Source: Gammaproteobacteria bacterium | GTDB lineage: Bacteria; Pseudomonadota; Gammaproteobacteria; Steroidobacterales; Steroidobacteraceae | Assembly: GCA_016874295.1 (NCBI GenBank) | Contig: VGUH01000004.1 | Location: 1 to 64,000 of the forward strand | Length of the DNA: 64,000 bases | Direction: 5' to 3' | Shown here: positions 16,861 to 25,555 of the stretch, piece by piece | Position numbering within the stretch: position 1 is the stretch's first letter | Layout of the letters: each line of letters opens with the position of its first letter | The notes under the pieces: model-generated | What the model was told of the DNA's origin: nothing | Database searches by the model: none | Seen by the model: only the letters and a program-made list of their open reading frames with translations | Translations under genes and position numbers: made by a program

Positions 16861-17532
16861 ATGTCCGCCGAGGTCTCGGCCGTGCCGCTGGCGGCGCGGC
16901 TGCGCATCACGGAGACCTTCCTGTCGCTGCAGGGCGAGGCGGCGTCCGTCGGCTGGCCGACGTTCTTCATCCGGCTGACCGGTTGTCCGCTGCGCTGCCA
17001 CTACTGCGACACGGCTTATGCCTTCCATGGCGGCGAGTGGCGCACGATCGCCCGGCTGACCGACGAGGCGCGCGAATCCGGTGCCCGGCACGTCTGCGTG
17101 ACCGGCGGCGAGCCGCTCGCGCAGCGGCAATGCACGACGCTGCTCACCGTGCTCTGCGAGGCGGGCTTCAGCGTGTCGCTGGAAACGAGCGGCGCCATCG
17201 ATGCGGCGGAAGTGGACGCGCGGGTCACGCGGGTGATCGACGTGAAGACGCCCGGCTCCGGCGAGGCGCACCGCAACCTGGACTTCGCGGTACATGGCCT
17301 GCGCGAGTCCGACCAGCTCAAGTTCGTCATCTGCGACCGGGCCGATTACGAATGGAGCCGGGAGCGCGTGCGCGCCGAGCGGCTCGATGCGCGCTGCACC
17401 GTGCTGTTCTCGCCGAGTTACCGGCAACTGCCCGCCGCGCAGCTCGCCAACTGGATCCTGACGGACCGGCTGCCGGTGCGCTTCCAGGTCCAGCTCCACA
17501 AGTTGCTGTGGGGTGACGTCCCTGGACGCTGA
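16861..17532 (+). CDS. queE: 7-carboxy-7-deazaguanine synthase QueE
   Basis: This encodes 223 residues. It is a radical-SAM enzyme with the CxxxCxxC cluster motif in [14 protein letters not shown] and the SAM-binding GGEP in [11 protein letters not shown]. It converts 6-carboxy-tetrahydropterin to 7-carboxy-7-deazaguanine for preQ0/queuosine. GGAGG lies just before the ATG. It overlaps queC by 20 bases. Confidence 0.95.
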   Translation: MSAEVSAVPLAARLRITETFLSLQGEAASVGWPTFFIRLTGCPLRCHYCDTAYAFHGGEWRTIARLTDEARESGARHVCVTGGEPLAQRQCTTLLTVLCEAGFSVSLETSGAIDAAEVDARVTRVIDVKTPGSGEAHRNLDFAVHGLRESDQLKFVICDRADYEWSRERVRAERLDARCTVLFSPSYRQLPAAQLANWILTDRLPVRFQVQLHKLLWGDVPGR

Positions 17533-18217
17533 GCCGCAAGGCCTCGCAGGCACCGCGGCCATCGTGCTCCTGTCGGGCGGTCTCGATTCCGCGACCACTC
17601 TGGCGATCGCCCGCGAGCGCGGGCATCGCTGCCACGCGCTGTCGATCGACTACGGGCAGCGCCATGCGGCCGAGCTCGCCGCTGCGCGCCGCGTCGCGGC
17701 CGCCCTCGGCACCGTCGAGCACCGGGTGCTGGCCATCCCGCTCGGGGAGTTCGGGCACTCCGCGCTGACGGATACGCACATTCCGGTGCCGGAAACGCCG
17801 ACCCGCGGCATCCCGCCGACCTATGTGCCGGCGCGCAACACGATTTTCCTCGCATTTGCACTCGCCTGCGCAGAAGTCACGCGCGCCAGGCACCTGTACA
17901 TCGGCGTCAACGCGGTCGACTATTCCGGCTACCCGGATTGCCGTCCGGCGTACATCCACGCCTTCGAGCGCCTCGCAAACCTGGCGACGCGCGCGGCGGT
18001 CGAGGGCGAGACCGTGCAATTGCACGCACCGCTGATCGACCTGTCGAAGGCCGACATTATCCGCCGCGGCGCAGCGCTCGGCGTCGACTACGCGATGACG
18101 GTGTCGTGCTACCAGCCCGACACGGAGGGCCGCGCCTGCGGCCGCTGCGACAGCTGCAGGCTGCGGCGTGCCGGCTTCGCGGCTGCCGGGGTCGCCGACC
18201 CGACCCGCTATCGTTGA
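17513..18217 (+). CDS. queC: 7-cyano-7-deazaguanine synthase QueC
   Basis: This encodes 234 residues with a GTG start inside queE. The ATP-pyrophosphatase loop is [14 protein letters not shown]. The zinc-binding cysteines near the C-terminus are in [18 protein letters not shown]. It forms preQ0 from the QueE product. Queuosine is finally inserted at the wobble base of tRNAs with GUN anticodons. Confidence 0.95.
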   Translation: MTSLDAEPQGLAGTAAIVLLSGGLDSATTLAIARERGHRCHALSIDYGQRHAAELAAARRVAAALGTVEHRVLAIPLGEFGHSALTDTHIPVPETPTRGIPPTYVPARNTIFLAFALACAEVTRARHLYIGVNAVDYSGYPDCRPAYIHAFERLANLATRAAVEGETVQLHAPLIDLSKADIIRRGAALGVDYAMTVSCYQPDTEGRACGRCDSCRLRRAGFAAAGVADPTRYR

Positions 18218-18253
18218 TCACGATGGACCCTGACGGCCCCGCAGCGAAACTGC

Positions 18254-18661
18254 TCAGGATCCCGTGAGCAGCCTCAGGGGACCCAGCGGGTCGTAGGTGC
18301 GCGCGATGACCAGCATCGCGAAGTAAGCGAGCAGCGCCCCGGCGAAACAGGCAAGCTGCCTGCCGCTGGCGGAACGACGGCGCAGCGCGAACCATCCCAG
18401 TGCCACGTAGACGGGCAGCACGGCGAGCTTGGCCGCGAGCCAGCCGCCGGAGTAGGCAGCTGCCGGCAGGATGACCAGCAGCAGGAGCGCCGCGGCGAGC
18501 AGGGCCGAGTCGATCGCGTAGCTGAGAATGCGGGGAGGACGGGCGAGGGCCCACCCGCCCCTGCCGGCGCAGACCAGCAGACCGCGCACCAGGAACAGCA
18601 TGCCGCTCGCCAGAACAGCGACGACGTGAGCCAGGCGCAGCTGCGGATAGAACTCGATCAT
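18254..18661 (-). CDS. SirB2-family membrane protein
   Basis: This encodes 135 residues with four hydrophobic segments (about 8-28, 45-68, 74-92, 105-122). The order and motifs (LRLAHVVAVLASGMLFLVRG at the N-terminus, and LSYAIDSALLAAALLLL) match the SirB2 family, whose biochemical role is unknown. It lies 19 bases downstream of the FNR-like gene on the same strand and could be co-transcribed with it. Confidence 0.75.
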   Translation of the reverse strand: MIEFYPQLRLAHVVAVLASGMLFLVRGLLVCAGRGGWALARPPRILSYAIDSALLAAALLLLVILPAAAYSGGWLAAKLAVLPVYVALGWFALRRRSASGRQLACFAGALLAYFAMLVIARTYDPLGPLRLLTGS

Positions 18662-18680
18662 CGTTCCACGCCGGCGCTGG

Positions 18681-19517
18681 TCACATGGCGAGCATGGGCT
18701 CTGCGAGCAAAGCGAGCCGCGCGGGGTCCACCAGCTCGATCTCGCGGCGCTGCACGTGGACCATGCCGTCGTCCTGGAAGCGGCGCAGTACCCGGCTCAC
18801 CGTCTCCGGCGCGAGACGCAGGTAGTTCGCGATGTCGGTGCGCGGCATCGTCAGCTCGAAACGCGTCGCGGAGAATCCGCAGGCCTGCAGGCGCTTCGAC
18901 AAGTCGATGAGGAACGCGGCAATGCGCTCATCGGCCGAATGATCGCCCGAAAGCCGCTCCGCGTGCCCGATGCCCCGGCTCATGAGCCTGAACAGCTGGC
19001 GCTGCAGCCCGGGAATCTGCCTTGCCAGCATGGCGATCCTGGGGAACGAGAACCGGCACAACTGGACGGTGTCGAGTGCGACGGCATCGCGGGGATAACG
19101 CTCCCCGTCGATTGCCGACAGGCCGATGATCTCGCCGGGCAGGTGAAAACCCAGGACCTGCTCACGGCCCTCGCGGTCCACCCGGCAGGTTTTCACGGTG
19201 CCGCCGCGGACCGCCGCGATCGATTCGAACCGATCACCGGTCCGAAACACGTGGGTGCCGGCGGGCAGCGGTCCGACATGCTCCACGAGCATGTGCAGCT
19301 CCCGTAGCGCACCCTTGTCGAGGCCTTCGGCCAGGCAGACGGATGAAAATGCGCAGGTCGTGCAGAACCGGGCCGCATCGCCGTCGTCGGTAACGACCGT
19401 GTGCGTCGAGCCGGGGAATACGGCTACCGTCACGGGGTCTGCCCCGAACGCGGCGGCACTGGCTGGACATGAGCCGTGCGGGGGGCAGCGCGTCATGCGG
19501 ATGAACCATCGCGCCAT
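18681..19517 (-). CDS. fnr: FNR-type oxygen-sensing transcription regulator
   Basis: This encodes 278 residues. The cluster ligands match FNR: Cys52-x2-Cys55-x5-Cys61 (FCTTCAFSSVC) and a fourth Cys154 in VQLCRFSF. A cyclic-nucleotide-type beta-roll is followed by the dimer helix and the HTH TRTDIANYLRL-like segment with recognition residues E238-TV-SR (ETVSR), the FNR-specific contact set for TTGAT half-sites. It should therefore respond to oxygen by 4Fe-4S assembly. The N-terminus is about 30 residues longer than usual; the ATG at 19496 is an alternative start. A candidate target box lies at 20991. Confidence 0.9.
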   Translation of the reverse strand: MARWFIRMTRCPPHGSCPASAAAFGADPVTVAVFPGSTHTVVTDDGDAARFCTTCAFSSVCLAEGLDKGALRELHMLVEHVGPLPAGTHVFRTGDRFESIAAVRGGTVKTCRVDREGREQVLGFHLPGEIIGLSAIDGERYPRDAVALDTVQLCRFSFPRIAMLARQIPGLQRQLFRLMSRGIGHAERLSGDHSADERIAAFLIDLSKRLQACGFSATRFELTMPRTDIANYLRLAPETVSRVLRRFQDDGMVHVQRREIELVDPARLALLAEPMLAM

Positions 19518-19594
19518 GGTAGCAGCCGGCGCCAGTCAGGCGAGTGCGTCCGGCGCTTGCCCGCGGCCTGCGCCGCCACGGCACAATGATCGGG

Positions 19595-19600
19595 TATCAT
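19595..19600 (+). promoter_or_regulatory. -10 element of tRNA-Lys
   Basis: TATCAT stands 14 bases before the first base of the tRNA, which places the transcription start about 8 bases upstream of the mature 5' end. No good -35 is seen. Confidence 0.35.
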
Positions 19601-19614
19601 TCGCGACCCGGTGC

Positions 19615-19689
19615 GGGCCGTTAGCTCAGTGGCAGAGCATCTGGCTTTTAACCAGTTGGTCGATGGTTCGATCCCATCACGGCCCACCA
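19615..19689 (+). tRNA. tRNA-Lys (anticodon TTT)
   Basis: This is a 75-base cloverleaf. The acceptor GGGCCGT (19615-19621) pairs with ACGGCCC (19679-19685), the discriminator is A, and CCA is encoded. The anticodon loop is CTTTTAA; the T arm GATGG-TTCGATC-CCATC is intact. The outermost pair of the anticodon stem is a T-T mismatch. The gene stands alone between fnr and the broken porin gene. Confidence 0.95.
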
Positions 19690-19716
19690 GACCGTCTGCG
19701 TGCTACCACGCTATCC

Positions 19717-20937
19717 TCAGAATGAGGCGCCGAGCTGCAACCAGAGCTTCTGGGTGTCCGTGAAACCCTCGTCCGCGCTGTAGTCAGCGAACTTGAGCAT
19801 GACTTCGTAGCGCTTGGCGATGGTGCAGGCCACGAGCAGGTCGATTTCACTGCCGTAGTGCAGGCCCGTGGCCTCGGCCGCGAAATCGTGCCAGATGGCC
19901 TGGGCGCGCCAGATGGAGCGCTTGGCATTGAGGCCGACGTAAATGTCTTCGACGCCGGCGGACGGCGTGGTCAGGAACTTGTCCGCCCAGCCCTGCCACT
20001 TGTGGAGCGTCGCGAGCGGCGTCTGGAAGGCCGGGCTGCCCGCGGGATCCGGAGCCGCGCGCACGCCTGAAAGCTGCTCGTATCCGGCAACGAAATCGAA
20101 ATCCGCGAATTTGACCCGCCCCTCGAGGAGCGCGTACGAAGCGTCGACGTCGAGCGGATTGTCCCCCGCATCCCGCTGGCGCGCGTACTCGAGGGCCCAG
20201 GCCAGCGACAATCCCTCGCGGACGGCATGGCTGCCCTCGTAGCGCGCGCCCAGGCTTTATGACGAGAGCTGCGGCGCCTCGTCGAAATCCAGCAAATAAG
20301 CATAGGCCACGAGGAAGCCGGCCGCTCCCGGGCTCCACTTGACGTTCAGCAGGTGGCTCGCGCCCTCGAGCGTCTCGGGCGGCGTACCGGCATCCGGGCC
20401 GAACACACGGTTCACGCGGTCGACGAACGCGTAATTGACGGCAACCTTCGCGAGCGCCGTGGTTTCGATCCGGATCGCGTCCAGCGTCTGCTCATTCTGC
20501 CGCCAGCCGACGGAGCCGATGAACCGTTCATTGTCCAGGTTGAGCCGCTGACGCCCAAGCCGGAACCGCGTATCGGCGCGCGGCGCGTATTGCAGCCAGA
20601 GCTGATTGAGATCGGTGCCCTCGGGGTCGGCGACCACCGGGAACTCCGTATTGCCATTGCGCGTATCGTTGTAGTCTTGCGAGCCGACTGCCTCGATGTG
20701 GTCCACCTCGAGGAGGCCCGAGAATCCTAGGTGTTCGCGCAGCGCGAGGTTCGCGCGGATGCGGAGCGTGTTCGCATCGGCGTCACTCGCGAAGCCTTCC
20801 TGCTCGACGCCCTCGTAGCGATAGCGCAGGTCGAGGCCCGGGTCGAAGTAGGACGTGGCTGGTTTTGGTTCCTCGGCGAATGCCGCAACGTTCGCCAGAG
20901 CGACAACCAGTGGCAAAAGCCCCCGTGAACTCGCCAT
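19717..20937 (-). pseudogene. Alginate-export-like outer-membrane channel gene with an in-frame TAA
   Basis: The reading frame from the ATG at 20937 (MASSRGLLPLVVALANVAAFA, signal peptide, with AAAGGAGGT just upstream) continues in one frame to 19717 as a beta-barrel of about 406 codons. Typical strands are LDLRYRYEGVEQEGFA, RFRLGRQRLNLDNERFIGSV and LNVKWSPGAAGFLVAYAYL. A single TAA at 20259-20257 (codon 227) interrupts it; homology resumes at once (SLGARYEGSHAVREGLSLAW) in the same frame. One C-to-T change from CAA (Gln) would explain it. The truncated product could not form a barrel. A true nonsense mutation and a sequence error are both possible. Confidence 0.8.
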
Positions 20938-20990
20938 GGAGTGACCTCCTTTCGCATCGGCATTTTCGCGCGGCGGGCTCGCCACTTGCA

Positions 20991-21004
20991 TTGACCTGAG
21001 TCAA
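20991..21004. promoter_or_regulatory. FNR-like operator TTGAC-N4-GTCAA
   Basis: A perfect inverted repeat TTGAC-CTGA-GTCAA is centred at 20997.5, between ybdD and the porin gene. A -10-like GAAAAT on the minus strand (20967 to 20962) implies a start near 20955, so the box would be centred about 42 bases upstream, the class-II activator position. The consensus FNR site is TTGAT-N4-ATCAA, so each half differs at one base. Confidence 0.5.
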
Positions 21005-21055
21005 CCCGGGCTGTCCAGCATGCCAGGCACCCGGTCCTGCCGGGCGCACGACGGC

Positions 21056-21244
21056 TCAGCAGCAGCGATTGACCTGTCGCCAGCGCCGGTCAAGTTCGGC
21101 GACGTAGAAGGCGCCGCGGTCCAGCGGCGTGCAATCGGGATGCCGCGCCCGGCAATGAGCGAGATAGCGCTCGTAGGCATCGTCGCCGAGCAGCGTGCGC
21201 ATGCCCGTCCAGAATTTGTGCCAGCGCGGGGCGACCGGGCTCAT
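21056..21244 (-). CDS. ybdD: YbdD/YjiX-family small protein (DUF466)
   Basis: This encodes 62 residues with the family core LLGDDAYERYLAHCRARHPD followed by CTPLDRGAFY and the terminal Cys-Cys. It overlaps cstA by ATGA, the usual pairing of the carbon-starvation transporter CstA/BtsT with its small partner, which family studies report is needed for transport. There is no membrane segment. Confidence 0.88.
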   Translation of the reverse strand: MSPVAPRWHKFWTGMRTLLGDDAYERYLAHCRARHPDCTPLDRGAFYVAELDRRWRQVNRCC

Positions 21245-23298
21245 GTGAGCTGGGTCGCCACGTACGGCGACTCGGTGTTGGCCGCCGGCCGCCGGCCGGA
21301 CAGGTGGCTCCAGCAGCCGCGCGCCATGTCGATGACGATGATCCAGACGATGAAGATGAGGACCACGGTCAGCCAGCCATCGAGCTGCTGGTTGAAGATC
21401 AGCTTCGGCGCCACGGCCGCACGCTCGGGCGTCAGCACGCCGGCCGCGAGCTTGTCCGACAGGTCGCGCGCCGCTGCGAAGAAGCCGATCCGGGGATCAT
21501 CGCTGAAGATCTTCTGCCAGGCAGCCACCGAGGTCACGATGACGAGCCAGGCGAGAGGGGCGCCGGGTACCCAGGCATGGCGCAGGCGTCCCGACTTCAC
21601 GAAGATCGCCGTCACCACGGCGAGCGCGATCGCGGCCAGCATCTGGTTCGCCATCCCGAACAGCGGCCACAGGATGTTGATGCCGCCATTGGGGTCGATC
21701 ACGCCGATGTAGAGGAAATACCCCCAGCCGGCGCAGACCAGGATGCTCGCGATCCAGACCGACGGGTACCATGAAGTCCGGCCGAGCGGTGCCCAGAGGC
21801 TGCCGAGGGCGTCCTGCATGATGAAGCGGCCGACGCGCGTGCCGGCGTCGAGCACGGTCAGGATGAAGACCGCCTCGAACATGATGGCGAAGTGATACCA
21901 GATGGCGAACAGACCATCGCCGAACGCCGAGCCGAAGATGTGGGCCATGCCGACGGCGAGCGACGGCGCGCCGCCCGTGCGGCCGTAGAGCGACGCCTCG
22001 CCCATGCTGGCGGCCAGCGCTTCCATCTGCGCCGGGTCGACGGGGAAACCCCAGGACGTGATGGTCGCCGTTGCCGTCACGGGGTCGCTGCCGACCACGC
22101 CCGCGGCCGTGTTTATCGCGAAGTAGACGCCTGGGTCGAGTACGCAGGCGGCGATCAGCGCCATGATCGCGACGAAGGACTCGAGCGCCATCGACCCGTA
22201 GCCGACCATGCGCACGTCAGTCTCGCGCGTGATCAGCTTGGGCGTCGTGCCGGAGGCGACCAGCGCGTGGAAGCCCGAGATCGCCCCGCAGGCGATCGTG
22301 ATGAAGAGGAACGGGAACAGCGAGCCGCTGAAGATCGGTCCGGTGCCGTCGATGAACTGCGTGAGGGCGGGCATGCGCACGTCCGGCTGCAGGACGCAGA
22401 TCGCAATCGCGAGCAGGAACACGACGCCGAGCTTGATGAAAGTGGAGAGATAGTCGCGCGGCGCCAGCAGCAGCCACACCGGCAGGATCGCGGCCACGAA
22501 ACCGTACAGGATAACGAACCAGGCGAGCGCCTTGGCGTCCAGGTCAAACCAGGCGCGGATCGCCGGGTGGCTGTTCACCCAGCCGCCGGCGGCGACGGCG
22601 GCCAGCAGCAGCACGACACCGATGGCCGTGGCCTCCATGACGCGGCCCGGCCGGACGAAGCGCAGGTAGACCCCGATGACGATGGCTATCGGGATCGTCG
22701 CGAACACGGTCGCGGTCGACCAGGGGCTGTGCGCCATCGCCTTGACGACGACCAGGGCGAGCACCGCCATCAGGATGATCATGATGAACAGCGTCCCGAC
22801 CATCGCCGCGGAGGCGCCGAGGCGGCCGAGCTCGTCGCGCGCGAGGTTCGCGAGGCTGCGGCCATCGCGGCGCGTCGAACAGAACAGCACCAGCATGTCC
22901 TGCGCGCAGCCTGCCAGCACCGCGCCGACCAGCAGCCACAGCGTGCCCGGCAGGTAGCCGAACTGCGCGGCGAGCGTCGGGCCGATCAGCGGGCCCGCCC
23001 CGGCGATCGCCGCGAAGTGGTGGCCGAACACGATCGAGCGGTGCGTCGGCATGAAGTCGCGGCCATTGTCGAGCCTCTCTGCCGGCGTGGCCCGGGTCGC
23101 GTCTAGGCGGCACACGCGCGCCGCGATCCAGCTGCTGTAGAAGCGGTAGCCGACCAGGTAGGTGCAGACCGCGGCGACCACGAACCACAGCGCGTTGATG
23201 CTCTCGCCGCGGTGCAGGGCGATGCCGCCGAGCGCGGACGCGCCTGCGACGGCGGTCGCGATCCAGGCTGTCGCGCGAATCAGTGTGCCGGTCGCCAT
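21241..23298 (-). CDS. cstA: Carbon starvation protein CstA, pyruvate/peptide transporter
   Basis: This encodes 685 residues from the ATG at 23298 (MATGTLIRATAWIATAV); the longer open frame upstream is basic and unlike the family. About 16-18 membrane helices are visible. The conserved blocks are DFMPTHRSIVFGHHFAAIAG with AGPLIGPTLAAQFGYLPGTLW, SGFHALVASGTTPK, and GGINILWPLFGMANQMLAAIAL. Relatives import pyruvate or peptides when carbon is short. It is followed by its partner ybdD. Confidence 0.94.
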   Translation of the reverse strand: MATGTLIRATAWIATAVAGASALGGIALHRGESINALWFVVAAVCTYLVGYRFYSSWIAARVCRLDATRATPAERLDNGRDFMPTHRSIVFGHHFAAIAGAGPLIGPTLAAQFGYLPGTLWLLVGAVLAGCAQDMLVLFCSTRRDGRSLANLARDELGRLGASAAMVGTLFIMIILMAVLALVVVKAMAHSPWSTATVFATIPIAIVIGVYLRFVRPGRVMEATAIGVVLLLAAVAAGGWVNSHPAIRAWFDLDAKALAWFVILYGFVAAILPVWLLLAPRDYLSTFIKLGVVFLLAIAICVLQPDVRMPALTQFIDGTGPIFSGSLFPFLFITIACGAISGFHALVASGTTPKLITRETDVRMVGYGSMALESFVAIMALIAACVLDPGVYFAINTAAGVVGSDPVTATATITSWGFPVDPAQMEALAASMGEASLYGRTGGAPSLAVGMAHIFGSAFGDGLFAIWYHFAIMFEAVFILTVLDAGTRVGRFIMQDALGSLWAPLGRTSWYPSVWIASILVCAGWGYFLYIGVIDPNGGINILWPLFGMANQMLAAIALAVVTAIFVKSGRLRHAWVPGAPLAWLVIVTSVAAWQKIFSDDPRIGFFAAARDLSDKLAAGVLTPERAAVAPKLIFNQQLDGWLTVVLIFIVWIIVIDMARGCWSHLSGRRPAANTESPYVATQLT

Positions 23299-23362
23299 CC
23301 CTGCCAGTCTCCCGTCGCCCGTGCCACGATAATCGGACCGGCCAAGGCCGGACAAGTGCGGT

Positions 23363-24724
23363 TCAGAGCTGCGGCCGCCGGTGCGGGTCCTGCAGGGCGC
23401 GCGCGAGGAAGCGGCGGATGGCCGGCACCGCATCTTCGGCCGGCATCAGTTTCTGCTGTTCCATGAGCCGAGCCATGTCGCGGATCGACCGCTCCCCGTC
23501 GATCATCGCGAGCAGGAACGCGTAGACGCGCGTGGACAACGCCTGCGCGCGGTATTCGGCCAGCGCCGGCACAGGCAGGTCCGTGCGGTGGATCCACTCG
23601 GGCAGCTCGCGCCCCGGCGCCGGGACCGGCACGTCGCGGACCTTGCGCGCCGCTATCGTCACGATGCTCTCGATCCGCGCATGGCGGCTGGCCGGCGAGC
23701 CGAGGTAGGGCTGGCGCGATTCCCCCACGTGCGTGGACTGGAATCCGTGCGCGGGCAGCGCCGCGAGCTGCTCCTCGAGGCTGGACGCCTCCTCCGGCGC
23801 GGCGTCCGTGAAGGCGAGCGAGCCGTGATGGATCCAGCCGCCCCCCGGCGCGAGCTGCGCGTTGATGCGCGCCAGCAGCCGCGAGACGGGCTCGCCCGCG
23901 ACGTCGATGTACCACGGGGTGAGCACCGCATCGAAGCGCCCCGGCAGGAATGGCGGGGCCGTGGCATCGGCGAGGAGCAGTTGCAATCCCGGCAGCGGGC
24001 GCGCCGGCGCCTGGTGCCGGCGCAGCACCGCGTGCTCCGCGATGCCCTTCGGCGCGATCGGGAATTCGTAGAGTTCGAGCGCCTCGCCGGCGAAGATGCG
24101 CGCGGCGGCCAGCAGGAACAGGGGATTGAAGTCGAGCGCGACGGTGAGCGCAGGACGCCAGGCCTGGTGCAGGTCGTAGGCGAGGCGGCACGCGCCTGCG
24201 CCGATCACCAGCAGGCGCTGCGGCGTCGCGCCGTCGGGCAGGCTCGCCCGGACTGCCGCCAGGCTCGCCGCGTTCTCCGCCTCCCCCCAGCACCAGTCGC
24301 GATGCAGATTCGGGTAGTACGTCGACAATCCCTGGTTCAGCGGCAGCTCGGTGCCGAGCGCGACGTGCACCGCGTGCGCCTCGCTCCTGCGTTCCGCCCC
24401 GAGCGGCTGCATCAGCGCGCGGATGCGCCCGGCCTGGTCGTCGAGCGCATTCGCGACGTGCTCGATGCGCCGGCACGCGAGGGAGGTCGGCGCGAGCCGC
24501 TCGAGCGCCGCACGCTGTCGCTGCGACTCCGCCGCATAATGCGTAAGCAGGTGATGCAGCCGGCCGCGCCACTCGGCGAGCGCGAGTCGCGGTTCCGGCG
24601 TGAGCTAGGGAATGCCGCCGATCTCCGGGTAGTCGACACGACAGGCGAGGCAGCCCGAGCCCGCGAGCGCCGTACCACAGGATGGGCAGGCGAGCAATTC
24701 CGCGAGCGCGGCGGGAAATCCCAT
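23363..24724 (-). pseudogene. SAM-dependent methyltransferase with N-terminal zinc ribbon, interrupted by TAG
   Basis: From the ATG at 24724 the frame encodes a four-cysteine zinc ribbon (LLACPSCGTALAGSGCLACR, Cys13/16/25/28) and the stretch DYPEIGGIP. It then hits TAG at 24607-24605 (codon 40), where relatives have Trp (GGIPWL-type). The same frame continues without another stop for 413 codons: a helical region, then a Rossmann methyltransferase core (LLVIGAGACRLAYDLHQ, VALDFNPLFLLAAARIF, LLLADATAPPF, FDAVLTPWYIDV). No good start codon follows the TAG before 24412. One G-to-A change from TGG explains the lesion. Substrate unknown. Confidence 0.8.
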
Positions 24725-24776
24725 GCGCGCATCATGCCGCATCCGCGCCGCAGTGGTGACGCTGCGTTCCGCCGTC

Positions 24777-24782
24777 TATCAT
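24777..24782 (+). promoter_or_regulatory. -10 element immediately before a 60-codon gene
   Basis: TATCAT ends 6 bases before the ATG at 24789, so transcription would begin at or beside the start codon (leaderless). The -35 region (TGGTGA at 24754) is poor. Confidence 0.35.
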
Positions 24783-24788
24783 CTGCTG

Positions 24789-24971
24789 ATGCCGGACAGC
24801 ACCAGCCCGGATTTCAGCATCGTCGCGCGCCCGGACCTGTACGCGGAACTGCATCGGCCGTTCGCGCTCGGCCGCCGCGAACGGCTTGCCGCGCGCGTCC
24901 TGTTCGGTTTGTTGTGCCTGCCGGGCGGCGCCCGGCTGCTGCGCCGCTGGCATGCGAGCCGCTCGGCGTGA
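24789..24971 (+). CDS. Small hypothetical protein upstream of NERD-domain gene
   Basis: This encodes 60 residues, MPDSTSPDFSIVARPDLYAE onward, with a basic C-terminal half containing one short hydrophobic stretch (RVLFGLLCLPGGARLL). It overlaps the next gene by GTGA. The family is not recognised. The absence of a ribosome-binding site and the -10 6 bases upstream suggest a leaderless mRNA. Coding is supported mainly by the overlap and the start context, so confidence is moderate. Confidence 0.5.
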   Translation: MPDSTSPDFSIVARPDLYAELHRPFALGRRERLAARVLFGLLCLPGGARLLRRWHASRSA

Positions 24972-25555
24972 ATCCGAACGACGTCATCTTCCAGGTCACG
25001 GTCGCCGTGATGCTGCTCGGGCTGCTCGCGGTCGCAGGGGCTGCCGGCTGGCGCCGTTGGAGCCGTTACCACGCGCGCCGCCGGCTCATCCGTTCATTCG
25101 AGGCCGTGTCCGCCGCGATCCTGCGTGACGTCCTCATACCGGACGGCAGCGGCGGGCAGCTGCACATCGATTTCCTGCTGCTGACCGGCCGTGGCCTGCT
25201 GGTGGTGGATTACCGGGACGTCGAAGGTGTCGTGTTCGGCGGCGAGCACATGAAGGAATGGGCGGTCATGGACGGCGGTCGGCGCACGACATTCCTGAAC
25301 CCGCTCGAAGCGCTCTATGACCGCGTTGCCGCGGTCAAGCTGCTGGCGGGCGAAGTGCCGGTCGACGGGCGCATCGTCTTCACCAGCCGCTCGAAGTTCC
25401 CGAAGGGGCGGCCGCCGCGCGTGATGCGCCTCGACCTGCTCGAAGCCGAGTACCCGGCCGTCGAGGCCGGCAATCCGCATCCCGGCGAACGCTTCCGCGC
25501 CGCCTGGGACCAGCTCACATCGCAGGCCGAGGCGAGTCCCCTCGCGCGCGGCTAG
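24968..25555 (+). CDS. Membrane-anchored NERD-domain protein
   Basis: This encodes 195 residues with a GTG start overlapping the upstream small gene. Residues about 5-27 form a membrane helix (IFQVTVAVMLLGLLAVAGAA), followed by a basic segment and a NERD (nuclease-related) domain: HIDFLLLTGRGLLVVDYRDVEGVVFGG resembles the D-h-(h/E)-x-K nuclease core, although the usual Lys appears as the Tyr-Arg of VVDYRDV. Catalysis is therefore uncertain. It converges with the M20 gene and overlaps it by 4 bases. Confidence 0.8.
   Translation: MNPNDVIFQVTVAVMLLGLLAVAGAAGWRRWSRYHARRRLIRSFEAVSAAILRDVLIPDGSGGQLHIDFLLLTGRGLLVVDYRDVEGVVFGGEHMKEWAVMDGGRRTTFLNPLEALYDRVAAVKLLAGEVPVDGRIVFTSRSKFPKGRPPRVMRLDLLEAEYPAVEAGNPHPGERFRAAWDQLTSQAEASPLARG

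Noticed and set aside
20257-24607. Stop codons as selenocysteine or pyrrolysine sites
   Set aside because: The stops are TAA and TAG, not TGA, there is no SECIS-like hairpin, and no pyl genes are present; a point mutation or error is simpler.
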